44,596 nt of DNA from Mnemiopsis leidyi (GCA_000226015.1 JH154478.1:53262-97857), one strand, 5' to 3'; positions 1-10,069 are shown, numbered from the stretch's first letter. Notes: generated from the letters alone by a model not told the origin. A program made the numbers and translations.

Positions 1-2890
1 CACATCAGGGAGGCGCACATTTGACAAACTGAATTCGCAAATTTTTACGCCACTAACTTTTTCGCCGGATGTCACGATTTGTGAAGCCATTTTTGGCTCA
101 ATTGACTTGATATTTGGCACAAATGTAGTTAAGACAATTTTGAAGAGGGGGCACGGCTCGGATTTTTGATTGCTAACCTCAATTTTCCTCAGTGATGCGA
201 GGAGTTGCTGACCCATCCGGCTGTAACCAAGGTACTCTCAACCTGAAACGAGTGTTACTCCTCCAATTTTCGACCTACAACGATGAGAGTTAGTTCCTAG
301 GATAGCCTGAACCTTCCTGAAACAGATGAGTATCAAATGTTTCTTGAAATCGAAAATATGTTTGTTCTGTGGTGCGATGAAGTTGCGAGAGTCGACGCAA
401 ACGAAATGACGACGCCACAACTACTAGCATGTGCGCCCTCCGGCGCGGGGCATAAAATCAAGTACGTCAGTGGTTCACGCTCTAGTTCCTGTTGTGTTAT
501 GCCAGCTGTGCTCGGTGCGCTATTTCTAGTTCTACTTCTACGCAAGATGCTAATAGTGATGACAGCCAGGTATATGCTGGTATATACGATAAGCTAAGTA
601 ACAATTGTCCGGACGATACAGTTTACAGAAATGTGTTTATCGGCAGCGTGTTTATCGACCCTCTAAAGGCTTCTGGTAGTCAGTATACTTTTACTTTTCT
701 CCCGTTTTACTGTTCTGACACGCGTGTAATTTATTTGCCTAGTTTCTTCCAAAATTGTGAAGTTCTACATTACTGCAATCATTTGCTCTTTAAATATCGT
801 GAATAAATCAGTTTTGTTGAACGATATATGCTTTCGATTTTCAACTCAGTTACCCAAATATCACGTGCATGGCTGGTGCCGGCCTTGTAGGCGCTTTAAA
901 ATAATTCTATTATGCGAGTCGTATAGATATGATTGGGCCCAGAATCTTTGCATATAAAGATTCTCGGCCAAATCATATCAACGACTCGCATAAATCATAA
1001 TTCAGAATCCTATTAGATCATCGCATATAATATGCTTCAATATGCTTCATGTTACACCCCTCTTTGAAAGTTAAGCCGCTCAAATTTTTGTATTCAATCA
1101 GTTAATCCGATTTCATACCATTACATGGCCATGAAGTTGGTAGCAACCTATAATCTGATCACATTCCTCACACACAAATTCATAAGGCCCGGACTTTCAA
1201 TACCAATCAAATTATCACGATTAATCCTAAAGTTTTGTTTACGACAAAATATGATTTTCGCACGTATAAGCAGCTAAGTAGGTAACAGTTACAGGAATTC
1301 GTTTTGGTCCCGGAATTGGAACCAAGCCCACTGAAGTTCTAAAATTACAGTGTAAGCCTCAAACCTGGCCAAAATGTGGGGAGCTGCAGTATTTCCTGAC
1401 ACTTTTATAGGTGTGACGGCTCCCCATGATGGATGTGTTAGCAAAAGTGTGTTTAGCCGGGTTCTGTTTAAAGTGATTTCATAAAATTACTTTATTGATG
1501 AGCTCCATCGTCAGATCCCTTATACGAACCGTTGTATATTTTAGTTGAACTTGAAAAGTTAAATTTAGAAATTTATAGCTTAGTTCATATTTGCTTGTTT
1601 TCTGTGTGCACTTAATTTCTACTGAAAAATCTGCTTGCATTGAATAATATCTGCTCGTATTGAATTAAATATCAATTTGATAATTTGCTGTAGCTATTCG
1701 ATATGAACTCAGTATGTGTGCATATGAATTATATTGTCGCGTTGATACCAGACTCTCGCAGCTCAAAGCTGAACGTTTCGTTAGAACGGTAGACGGATAT
1801 AATCTCGTCAAGCGTTATATAACACATATTTTAATTTCGTTTCGAATAGTGTCATGCGGTCTTCTATGCAGTCGAGATTTAGCCGAAAAAGCGGAGCAAT
1901 TCTGATTATGTGCGTAATATAAGACTTATCATTGACTATTTGGGTACAAATTTCTGTAGAGAACTAATTACACTTGGTCATGGTTCATATCTGCTGGTGC
2001 TATATGTGCGTTCTTATTTCTGCTATATAATCAAGTTCACATACTCCGCGCGAAGACCAGCTTATTACCGTGACTTCAAGCTATTAGAGTTTAATTAATC
2101 TAATGTCTATAGACTAAAGTTTATACCACTATAAGTATAACAGTTCATATTCCTCGTGCTCTTAGACTTGTACTATAATCATGAGTCATTACATTCATTA
2201 TACATTCATTACATTCATTACAGGCATTACAGTCTCACAGAACTACGAAACACACACGCCTGTTACCTAATTGTGCTCTCGAGAACGGTGAAGGTCATTG
2301 CAGGAATTATTGTGTAGTTTTGTACTTGTAGCTTCATTCGATAGCACTTTATACTCGGTTTATTGAAATAACGCGGTTTTTGACACAAATTTCAGAATTT
2401 GATACCTCGAAGCTACGGAAAAACTGTACCCATGCCCGTTGTATGACCACATTTTCCTATTTTCCTATTTCATTGTATATCGCTTCAAATCAGAAGCTAA
2501 GGTCATAGCAGAACGACTGAGCTAGTTTCGTCTTAGTTCCGCACTTTCGTAACTTGATTGATTCAAAGTCCGTACTATTGCCTGCACAATCTCTAGAAGT
2601 AGAACCATGCTTTATATTTCGACAAGTAAACGCGGACACTAACGTTTTCTTAATAAGTGTATGTATCAGCAATCGGCCAATCGAGTGTGCACTGTGCAGT
2701 GGCACACTGGCACACTTTAACAGAGCACGCGGTTAATTTGCTTTAAGGTTTCAAATCACGCGGCCTTTGAGTTGAATTTGACTCGAAATTTTGCAATGTA
2801 TTTTTTGTTTTATTCTTTTGTGGTCATCGAATGAGCGACACAACGACTTTTCGAAATGAAAAGCAACACTTCAAGGTTAATACTTTTCAG
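1..2890. other. Non-coding region left of the transporter gene
   Basis: No open frame here exceeds about 104 residues and none resembles a known domain. The short ORFs between 238 and 957 overlap one another on both strands and look like chance. Visible structure is the foldback at 910-993 and a short ATTCATTAC-type repeat near 2190-2225. The right end should contain the 5'UTR and promoter of the transporter. No TATA box or CpG-rich promoter could be assigned with confidence. Confidence 0.6.
910..993. repeat. Long imperfect foldback (hairpin)
   Basis: The left arm starts TTATGCGAGTCGTATAGATA and runs to about 950. The right arm ends ACGACTCGCATAA at 993. The reverse complement of the right arm matches the left arm over about 38 of 40 positions, apart from a 2-nt bulge and three or so mismatches. 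The loop is only about 6 nt (GCATAT). It could be a small foldback transposon remnant or a precursor-miRNA-type hairpin; I cannot tell which. Confidence 0.75.
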
Positions 2891-2891
2891 T
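2881..2891 (+). promoter_or_regulatory. 3' splice site in the transporter 5'UTR
   Basis: TACTTTTCAG ending at 2890 is a good acceptor (pyrimidine run followed by CAG), 20 nt before the ATG at 2911. It suggests a spliced non-coding first exon upstream. The matching donor was not identified. Confidence 0.45.
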
Positions 2892-2910
2892 CGAACGAAG
2901 GGAATGTATC

Positions 2911-4863
2911 ATGAAGGGAGGAATTTACAAAAAAGTAGATCAAGAAGGAGCGAATAAATATGATGAAGATGACAGGAGAATCTCTCAAATGGGCTATTTC
3001 AACTGGAGACCAAGGTTTCTCGAGAAGTTCAACACTCCAGCATACTTCACAGCGATTTTCTCTCTCAGCAATTTCTTTCTCATGATACCCTACGGAATCT
3101 TGGTGTTAATCATACCCACTCTAGAAACAATCTTTAACTTGAACTCCAAACAAACAGGATTGATCCTCCTAGCTAACGATATATCGGGAATGATAGCTGC
3201 AGTTGTTATGAGTAATTTCTGTGGAGCAAAGAAGATACGGTGGATAGGACTGGGAATCATTGTAGTGGTCATAGCTTTCTTGGTCCCAACCTCGACCACC
3301 CTTTTTGTGGAGTATCCTCAACCTAAAAACCTCACTTTCATCGACAGCGACAGTCCAGATGACATGAAGATGAGAGGAATATGTGACGAGACTTTAGAAA
3401 CAATAGAGGGTGCCGGTGATGGGAAATCAGATTATGGCTATGCGATGAGAAACCACAAGTACTTCCAATTCTTTGTTTTCGGCTACCTCCTCCAAGGTAT
3501 TGGTTCTTGCCCCCCACTGACAGCAGGGGTAACCTATCTCGACGAAATTTATCCTCAGAAAAAGTTCGCAGTAGCCTTGGCCTTCCTCACTGTCTTCTCG
3601 TTTGTAGGGGCCCCATTTGCCATGGTGGTAGGTTCAGTGTTTCTGGGTTGGTATGTAACTCTGTCCATGCCAGAAGGTATGACTACAGAGAGCAAGGAGT
3701 TTGTTGGAGCTTGGTGGTTGGGTTACTTTATACCTTCTGTTGTTGCTTTCTTTCTGAGTTTCCTCATCCTGTTGTACCCCCAGCAGATGCCCGCTGCTAG
3801 GGAGGTTCTAAAGGAGAAAGTCGAGAAAGGGATAACCACAGAAAAAGAGAAGGATGGTGAACTGAATCAGTCTCTTCTGCAGACTACTCGGAGAATATAT
3901 CCAACGTTTAAGAGACTGTTACGAAACAAGGCGCTTGATTTTCTTATAATTGGAGATTTTCTTATGTTCTTGCAGGCTGGAGCTAACAGTTTTATGCCCA
4001 AAATTTACGAGAAAATATTTCGGATAAAACAAACAGATGTTGGGAAATACATCGGATTCTTTCACGGGACAGGTTTTGTGATTGGTGTTGTTCTGGGTGG
4101 AGTGTTGGTGAAGAAAAGAGACTGGCACCCTAAAAAACTTCTCTTTATCTACTTTCTCCTCTCCCTCATCTCCACACCATTCCTACTGGGCATACTCCTG
4201 CACTGCCCCACAACCGAGACTGCAACCCCGATATCTGAGGTCTGTAACTCTGACTGCAGCTGCACGACCGAACTTTACGACCCTGTCTGTGATACCTCTA
4301 CTCAGACTACCTACTTCTCCCCTTGTTTCGCGGGGTGTCACGACTTTCAGGGGAACTTCTCCAATGTGGAGGTCTATACTAGCTGTACGTGTGTGGAGTC
4401 TGGGACTGTGGTCCCTGGAGCTTGTGGGGAGTCCTGCACTAGGAGATTGTGGATATCTCTCTTCATCACCACCATCCACACCATCATCAAGTTTGCCGGT
4501 TTTGTTGCTAACAATGTGATCTATCAGCGGGTAGTTGCTGAGAGTGACAGGACCATAGCTCAAGGTTTGAGACAGTTTGCTCGAAAAGCCCTAGGCACTC
4601 TGCCAGCCCCCCTTCTCTTTGGACTGATAATAGACCAGCACTGTGATGTGTGGAGGACCTACAAAGATGGAACTGTGGGTAACTGCTGGATATACGATCT
4701 TGATAAGATGGTCATGTGGCTGTGTATTGTGCAGGTCACTATCAGACTGATCAGTTCCTCTTTCTACTTCATGAGTTGGTTAGCTTACCCGGAAAAGACT
4801 CCAACTATGGATGTGTTGTATGAGTCTGTTGACAAAGCAGCTACCGCTGAAGGCCAATTGTAG
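2911..4863 (+). CDS. SLCO-like: Organic anion transporter (OATP/SLCO family), complete
   Basis: A 650-residue multi-pass transporter, a usual length for the family. OATPs are sodium-independent carriers of bile salts, hormones, prostanoids and xenobiotics in the plasma membrane. Seen in the sequence: membrane segments at about 43-70, 79-100, 110-133, 184-208, 217-245, 265-292, 340-365, 378-400, 408-431, 511-535, 560-580 and 600-622. The superfamily signature GAWWLGYF is at 266-273. A Kazal-like extracellular domain lies at about 445-495 (C445, C449, C451, YDPVC to C460, YFSPC to C472, AGC to C476, C492, C494). The late motif LGTLPAPLLFGLIID is at 561-575. The first ATG of the frame is used; it follows a splice acceptor at 2890. 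The coding region has no intron, which is unusual because many animal SLCO genes are intron-rich. The frame is intact, so this is not a decayed retrocopy. The substrate and the exact subfamily cannot be read from the sequence. Confidence 0.95.
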   Translation: MKGGIYKKVDQEGANKYDEDDRRISQMGYFNWRPRFLEKFNTPAYFTAIFSLSNFFLMIPYGILVLIIPTLETIFNLNSKQTGLILLANDISGMIAAVVMSNFCGAKKIRWIGLGIIVVVIAFLVPTSTTLFVEYPQPKNLTFIDSDSPDDMKMRGICDETLETIEGAGDGKSDYGYAMRNHKYFQFFVFGYLLQGIGSCPPLTAGVTYLDEIYPQKKFAVALAFLTVFSFVGAPFAMVVGSVFLGWYVTLSMPEGMTTESKEFVGAWWLGYFIPSVVAFFLSFLILLYPQQMPAAREVLKEKVEKGITTEKEKDGELNQSLLQTTRRIYPTFKRLLRNKALDFLIIGDFLMFLQAGANSFMPKIYEKIFRIKQTDVGKYIGFFHGTGFVIGVVLGGVLVKKRDWHPKKLLFIYFLLSLISTPFLLGILLHCPTTETATPISEVCNSDCSCTTELYDPVCDTSTQTTYFSPCFAGCHDFQGNFSNVEVYTSCTCVESGTVVPGACGESCTRRLWISLFITTIHTIIKFAGFVANNVIYQRVVAESDRTIAQGLRQFARKALGTLPAPLLFGLIIDQHCDVWRTYKDGTVGNCWIYDLDKMVMWLCIVQVTIRLISSSFYFMSWLAYPEKTPTMDVLYESVDKAATAEGQL

Positions 4864-5271
4864 TCTTTTAGGCTACATTTTTGTCTGTTTGTTGTCCGAC
4901 TTTGTTTTTCATTTATATTAGTGATTTGTTAACTGTATTTAACGAGTCTATAATTTGACAGAGTAATGTAGCATAAAAAAGCAATGACATTCTGTGCATG
5001 GTATTAAAAAACCGAGATTAACCTCTACCATGGCTAGTTAACATGGCTAGTAATCTGATTTTTTACCATCGTCCGTCTGACTGTTTGGTAAAATTTTCTT
5101 ATCTTGTAATCTGATTTACTGTATTTTCAAGAGAAGAGATTGTAAATCATAATTTGAAATGTTATCCTATTGAACATGTTTTAACAGATTTCAACTTTAA
5201 TGACAAACGAAACGCGCTTTATTGTTCGTTCAAACCTCAATTCTTAACAAAACTCATAAAAATAAGTTTAA

Positions 5272-5277
5272 AATAAA
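5272..5277 (+). terminator. Candidate poly(A) signal of the transporter
   Basis: AATAAA lies about 410 nt after the stop codon. A weaker ATTAAA lies at 5003-5008. Which one is used is unknown. Confidence 0.4.
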
Positions 5278-5797
5278 ACATAATCACTGTCATTCATCAA
5301 TTTTAGAAATTAAATTGGATTCATTTATAAGAAAATAAATGGAACAAAACCAATAATCCTACATCAGTCGAGATACCACTAGCCTATCATATCAAACAAA
5401 CGTAAATCCTAATTCCTACATCTGTACAAAGTCCAAGTTTCCTAACTCCTATAATAGTAGGCTATTGTTATCATTAGTAATATCATTTAATCATTACAAA
5501 CTGTAAACTTATCTTACCCTAGTCATGATCAGTAAATAGGGCGTAACAGCAAAGGCATCACAGTCGGAATATTTGACTGTTTATTTACCATAATTATATC
5601 GAAATATTCGTTTATTAATTAATCGGGTTGATATAAGCAAATAAAGAAATTCTTCAGTTTCTATGGCAAACGTATAGAATGTGCTGTTGCTGATCAATAT
5701 TATTAAAGAAGATACGAAATTTTAATCATTTATTGAAAATCTATCGTTCGAAGTCAGTCTTACTTCCAGACTCAATGTCACGATTTAAAAAGTGTCT

Positions 5798-5803
5798 TTT
5801 ATT
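5798..5803 (-). terminator. Candidate poly(A) signal of the RADIL-like gene
   Basis: AATAAA on the minus strand, about 280 nt after the stop codon at 6081. Confidence 0.4.
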
Positions 5804-5935
5804 ATCTTAAATTAATTTTAGATCCATAAAACGAAATATAAAATAAAAAGTAACCTATAAACAATTATAAACAAGTCAAGTCGCCATCTATTGTAACCTG
5901 TGACAAGAGCAGTAGATAACTGCACCAGTCACTAA

Positions 5936-6062
5936 CCATACAACCATCGGCAGCCATTTTATCATCGGCAACCATTAGAACCATAGGCAACCATAACAAC
6001 GATTGGCAACCATAACAAATTCCGGAAACCATAACAACGATCGGCAACCATAACAACCTTCG
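5936..6062. repeat. Degenerate minisatellite in the RADIL-like 3'UTR
   Basis: Repeats of the type GGCAACCATAACAACGAT occur several times with variants (around 5949, 5968, 5987, 6005, 6033 and 6044). They sit just downstream of the stop codon of the minus-strand gene, so they are probably transcribed in its 3'UTR. Confidence 0.6.
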
Positions 6063-6080
6063 CCCCATCCGAGCAATACC

Positions 6081-6784
6081 CTACAACTTGGCCCTGCTCA
6101 ACAACAACTCTACACTACCCTCGCTGCCCATTATAATACGTTTACAAAACGCCACGCTGTTTCCCGTCACTGTAGTCTGGTTTATCTGTAAAACCTCGTC
6201 ATCACACTTAATTTCCCCGTTTAGGTGAGCCGGAGAGTTGGCAACAATGTCACTCACTCTGATGTGACCTTGAGAGTTCTTCTTTAGTTTCAGTCCGATT
6301 GATTTGGAGTCGTTTTTCTGGAGGGAACATTTGAAGGTTCTGATTTGACCGGGGCTCCGTTTTGACGGAGATGCCGAGGTTATAGTCTTGGTTAGCTTAG
6401 CCAGAGTCGGCCTGAGATTGTCAGGTAGGTCAGAAAAGTGGGCAAGTTTATATCCTCTAGTTGGTATGACAAGTTGCGGATATGCAGTCAATTCTATCCT
6501 AACGTTTGAGTCTGATGTCATGGAGAGCGGTGGGGACGGTTTCCAGATCCTGGGCTTCTGGCTGACACTGTGGTTGGACAAGACGTGGTTGAGCTGAGCT
6601 GGAGACAAGTTGGGGAATGTTTTAGAGAGTGCCGACCAGGTGGACGCCAACAGGTCGCGTTTGGGGAGAGATAGGAGGTCGAGTAGTTGGTGGAGTTCCC
6701 GGAAGTAGAGGTTCGAGGTTTGGGAGAGTTGTACGTGGTGGGTCCACTTTAGTACGTAGTCCAGGTGTATTCTCATCTGGATAC
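6081..6784 (-). CDS. RADIL: RADIL-like terminal exon: end of DIL domain and PDZ
   Basis: Last exon, 704 nt, acceptor AACTCCAG|GT at 6785. It opens with GIQMRIHLDYVLKW, followed by the classic end of a DIL domain: LDLLSLPKRDLLASTWSAL and then FPNLSPAQLNHVL. After a linker of about 70 residues comes a PDZ domain, from about RTFKCSLQKND to the stop, with carboxylate-loop residues SIGLKL, VSDIVANSPAHLNG, and DDEVLQINQTTV. The protein ends 3 residues after the last PDZ strand (SVELLLSRAKL). The split Gly codon is shared in phase with the exon at 7031-7156. This exon alone gave the family diagnosis. Confidence 0.93.
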
Positions 6785-7030
6785 CTGGAGTTGTGAGGTT
6801 GATTAGTTGAAGAATGGAGATAAGGGAGACAAATTAGAGGTCATTAAAAAACACGTGCGCGCGGCTTGAAAATTTGTGTAACGATTGCACACTTTTTATG
6901 ACATATTTTGGTTAGACAAACGCGCGCGCAGTCATAGCAAGTCCGCTCACACGAGCTCTAAGTTCTAACCAAAGTAGGCCGTAGAAGCAAGAAAATTCCG
7001 TATATAGCTGCTATTGTTCTTAAGACAAAC

Positions 7031-7156
7031 CTTTGTTCCAATTAAAGTAGAGTTGAGGGGACTCTATGATTGTGTTGAACAGCGTTGTGTTGGCGAAGTA
7101 GAAGATGGACACAAATAATTGTTTTATCATTGCACTGTTCAGCGTACAGTTGTTAC
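7031..7156 (-). CDS. RADIL: RADIL-like exon, DIL domain (FYFANTTLFN)
   Basis: 126-nt exon, acceptor TTTCAG|GTAAC and donor AAAG|GTTTGT. The frame reads NNCTLNSAMIKQLFVSIFYF, then ANTTLFNTIIESPQLYFNWN and K. It matches the part of vertebrate DIL domains that reads like SGTLLLNQLL with an HW/NW pair before the RG/KG turn. Phase 1 in and phase 1 out. A competing acceptor at the AACAG ending at 7137 would break the frame. Confidence 0.85.
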
Positions 7157-7333
7157 CTGAAACATTGACATCATTACAAAAATCAACAACTCAAGAATTT
7201 GCACATTTCTTACCAACTTGCCTGGTCAGCAAAGAGCAGACTACAAAATCTAGACGCAGTCAGGGGAAGAGAACCCAAAGAAATGCGTTTCCGCCGATCA
7301 AACATCCCCGGTATGAAAACTATCCCTACTCAC

Positions 7334-7467
7334 TTAAGGTGTGAAACTTCTGCAAGAGCTGAACCAATACTTTGACTCCGGGACCAATATTCGTAAGGTT
7401 CTGGCGAGCTGCGTTTCGTCTGCATCCGGGAGAGTTCGGGCCGCTTGACGAGGACTTTGCCGCGTTC
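7334..7467 (-). CDS. RADIL: RADIL-like exon, DIL domain (KVLVQLLQKFHTL)
   Basis: 134-nt exon, acceptor ATATTTCAG|G and donor CCTTAA|GTGAGT. The chosen frame reads NAAKSSSSGPNSPG then LTNIGPGVKVLVQLLQKFHT. It joins the exon at 8771-8957 through a split Arg codon. Two other frames and the opposite strand are also open here, but only this frame keeps phase with both neighbours and looks helical like the family. Confidence 0.82.
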
Positions 7468-8770
7468 CTGAAATATTTGCTGGTCAGGCATGATGTGTCC
7501 TGCATACCAGCGGAGCAGAGGCGCTCGAGTGTACACAAAGATATTGTGTCATCGTGTGATTGCGGCAAATACGCAATGTTTATTTTTAGCCCCCCTTACC
7601 GTCCGGGTCAGCGCATATAACGACGAATTGTCAGAGTACCTCATATCATTAGAGTTGTAATCAAATTAACCGTTTTTAAAGAGGGTCCAGGATGAGGTAT
7701 GCGAAATATTCGCAACAGTGCCTCGTTTAAACGTTTACAGCGATTAAAACATTGCCACCAACCAAGGAGCTTGTTAGAACCTGTAAAGTAGCATACCAGG
7801 GACACACTGGATCAAAACAATCTAGTTGTTATCCTCGTGGCTCTGAGAGCTGTACGACTGTACGAGATGCGGCCATTAACACTGGGCTCATGTTTCACTG
7901 TCACTTCATGTTTTACTTCAGTAGTGTCTATACAGTCTATACAGATCGAGTTTATACATCAATTAGTCGTATTGTTTGAGAGAAAGGTAACTTGAATATA
8001 CGCTTTAAAGTACCTTAAAAAGTACCTAGAGGTACCTTAAATGTGTATGACCAGGTACCTAATACCTATATCTAACACGCCCCCAGCTGAGTTAACTGTG
8101 TGAAGAACTACACAGCACTACTTTGTCCAGCCACCAACGTGTATATAATGACAAAGTAACTTCTTACACGCACATTTATTCACTTTATGCAATATGAGAC
8201 AGTAGTAGTGACACGGTAACTGAGTAATCTGGTTGTGTACGGGTTAGTGGGGATGACACGTGTACTAATCTTACTGTAGAGTATTGCACAGTGTTGCACC
8301 CAGGTACCTGGGTCTACAGTGTTGCACCCAGGTACCTGGGTCTACAGTGTTGCACCCAGGTACCTGGGTCTACAGTGTTGCACCCAGGTACCTGGGTCTA
8401 CAGTGTTGCACCCAGGTACCTGGGTCTACAGTGTTGCACCCAGGTACCTGGGTCTACAGTGTTGCACCCAGGTACCTGGGTCTACAGTGTCGCACCCAGG
8501 TACCTGGGTCTACAGCGGAGTTCGCTAGTAAATGTGTTCTGGCGAAGCTAGTGGCTCTCGGTACACATGTAGTCTGTGTCAAGATAAATACGTTATCTAG
8601 ACCGTCTAGAACATACACTAATGTCATGTTGACAACATACACACAATCTGTCAAAAGAGAATATATTGACAGAAAGAATATTCTAGAACGACTACATCTC
8701 AACTACAAACATGGCGGAGCTATACAAAAACGTCAAGTAGATGTACAACTGTCCACACTTCTCTACCCAC
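7468..8770 (-). other. RADIL-like intron with minisatellite
   Basis: 1303-nt intron between phase-2 exons. It holds the eight-copy 28-bp minisatellite (8291-8514) and a nearby stretch rich in GGTACCT-like words (about 8007-8068). No coding potential of its own. Confidence 0.75.
8291..8514. repeat. 28-bp tandem repeat, 8 copies
   Basis: Eight back-to-back copies of a 28-bp unit starting GTGTTGCACC. Each contains the perfect 14-bp palindrome CCCAGGTACCTGGG. The copies appear identical except for one T to C change in the last one (GTGTCGCACC). Because 28 is not a multiple of 3, the array opens all three plus frames, which explains the repetitive ORFs there. There are no unique spacers. Confidence 0.97.
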
Positions 8771-8957
8771 CTCATAACTAGCTCTGCTATCTCGTCAGCG
8801 AACAAGCTCCCGCCGCTCGGACTGGAGTGGCTGCGCGCGTTCAGCAGCGCACGCTCTGCTCCGGTAAGACTCTCGCTACGGGGACGGTCTAGACCGTTTT
8901 TTGTCATCTTCCGTTTTCTCATCGGGGGAAGATTAGGTACACTCCACCTTCGTTTTT
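8771..8957 (-). CDS. RADIL: RADIL-like exon, linker inside DIL domain
   Basis: 187-nt exon, acceptor TTTTTTGCTTATCAG|AA (strong pyrimidine tract) and donor TATGAG|GTGGGT. It encodes a basic and Ser-rich segment, RPRSESLTGAERALLNARSH, and ends LFADEIAELVMR. Vertebrate RADIL has a similar variable stretch before its EELRR helix. An alternative acceptor at CGGTCTAG has the same phase but a poor pyrimidine tract. Confidence 0.8.
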
Positions 8958-9121
8958 CTGATAAGCAAAAAATTAATTAGAAGAATTTATCAAGGTAAGG
9001 CGTTCTGACTAATATATGAGTAAAGAGCTCTTAAATAAATATTGGTAACCGGACTAGTTATACATAGTACAACATCTGGGGATTGAAAAAGTAACACAGT
9101 AATTACAGAAGGTAAACTCAC

Positions 9122-9323
9122 CTCTTCCAGAAGGGGGAGGAGAAGCAGGGATATCTTCCTCCACCGAGGAAAGAATGCTGGAAGAAACAGGAGCTTCTTG
9201 ACAAGACCCACTGTTCGAGACATGGAGATCTTCACCAGCAGCGTCAATGGAGGAGAGAGAGGGTTTGGAGGCGGGGAGAAGAGGAGCCGGGTCTAGGATA
9301 CTGGGCAGCAGCTCGTACACCAT
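9122..9323 (-). CDS. RADIL: RADIL-like exon, DIL core (YELLPSILD)
   Basis: 202-nt exon, acceptor CCCTCCAG|ATG and donor GAAGAG|GTGAGT. It begins MVYELLPSILDPAPLLP, which corresponds to the LPALL block of DIL domains, and continues as a Ser/Pro-rich loop ending SPPPSGR. Phase 0 in and phase 1 out. Confidence 0.87.
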
Positions 9324-9448
9324 CTGGAGGGGATTTAGGATGAGTTTAAACACATAGGGGTGAAAACAACTGCCCATCATAAGATTTTAACTTATCAGAA
9401 AGCCACGTTAAAACATAGCAAAAACTCTAAAAACGAATAATTATATTT

Positions 9449-9643
9449 GGTGTCCGACGTCCTGCCCAAGAACATCGTGCCCCAGAGCACTTCGGCCCAG
9501 AGATTTAGCCCCAGTGACGCCCTGCTTCACAAAAGACAACTTCGTAAGGGTTTGGGTTAAGGTTTGGGTTAGGGTCGCTGGGGCCAAATATGCGGGAAAA
9601 AATGTTCTGGGGCACGATGTTCTGGGGCAGGACGACGGGAACC
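9449..9643. mobile_element. MITE-like element with long terminal inverted repeats
   Basis: 195-bp non-coding element. Terminal inverted repeats of about 42 bp start GGTGTCCGACGTCCTGCCC on the left and GGTTCCCGTCGTCCTGCCCC on the right (read inward), and both continue into AGAACATCGTGCCCCAGA. The element is flanked on both sides by the 9-bp direct repeat ATTATATTT (9440-9448 and 9644-9652), a good target-site duplication. A 9-bp duplication suggests a Mutator- or Merlin-type transposase in trans. It lies in the RADIL-like intron 9324-9736. The inside contains GGGTTTGGGTTAAGG-like sequence. Confidence 0.85.
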
Positions 9644-9736
9644 ATTATATTTAGATTAAGTAGAAAATAAGTACATTTTATATCTTTTTATTCTAAAGAA
9701 ATTCTAAAGAAATTCTAAAAATAAGGAGCCACCCAC

Positions 9737-9906
9737 CTTAGCAGAATGATAAGCAATGTGCTCGTACATGGGAACAGCTAACTTCTACAATCTCATTAAC
9801 AATCTTCTCATCAGTATGTTGAGGGTTCTCTCTCAAGTAGTGAACAATCTCCAGAGTACTCGACAGCAGCTTCATCATCGGCTTGAGGAAACTTGTCGCG
9901 CTTTTC
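9737..9906 (-). CDS. RADIL: RADIL-like exon, DIL domain, with apparent frameshift
   Basis: 170-nt exon, acceptor TTCCCCCCAG|G and donor TGCTAAG|GTGGGT. The first part, entered in phase 2, reads FLKPMMKLLSSTLEIVHYLR and ENPQHTDEKIVNEIVE. The last part fits the next exon only in another frame, LAVPMYEHIAYHSAK, which matches the family block that precedes LPALL. The switch falls at about 9778-9788 (GTAGAAGTTAGC on the minus strand). Length arithmetic shows one base too many. As written, the first frame runs to a TAA at the exon end. This is a sequencing or assembly indel, a polymorphism or a true lesion. Confidence 0.8.
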
Positions 9907-10069
9907 CTGGGGGGAAGTTGTTTTAAGTTTCATAGTGACGGGATAAGTCAGTATCAGCAGCAAAATGAGGCATATAAAAACGTTTGAGATAATGATTATC
10001 GATCGACCAGGGTTAAAAAATTCAGCTAAGAGGGTTGAATATTCGCGTTCATCTGACAAATGTACTTAC

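Larger units (their letters stand above)
4864..6080. other. 3' flanks of two convergent genes
   Basis: AT-rich sequence between the stop codon of the transporter (+) and the stop codon of the RADIL-like gene (-). It should hold both 3'UTRs, with AATAAA signals at 5272-5277 (+) and 5798-5803 (-). No further gene is seen. Confidence 0.6.

Noticed and set aside
7372..7620. 82-residue plus-strand ORF
   Set aside because: Antisense to the DIL exon at 7334-7467. The minus-strand frame has matching splice phases and family similarity.
8291..8514. CRISPR-like regular 28-bp array
   Set aside because: The units are contiguous with no unique spacers, and the genome is eukaryotic. It is a minisatellite.
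8284..8781. 165-residue ORF and two more overlapping repetitive ORFs
   Set aside because: They are opened by the 28-bp tandem repeat, which reads the same peptide pattern in all three frames. There is no start context or domain, and the region is intronic to the minus-strand gene.
9545..9575. Interstitial telomere repeat
   Set aside because: Only a few imperfect GGGTTTGGGTTAAGG-like units, and they lie inside the MITE at 9449-9643.
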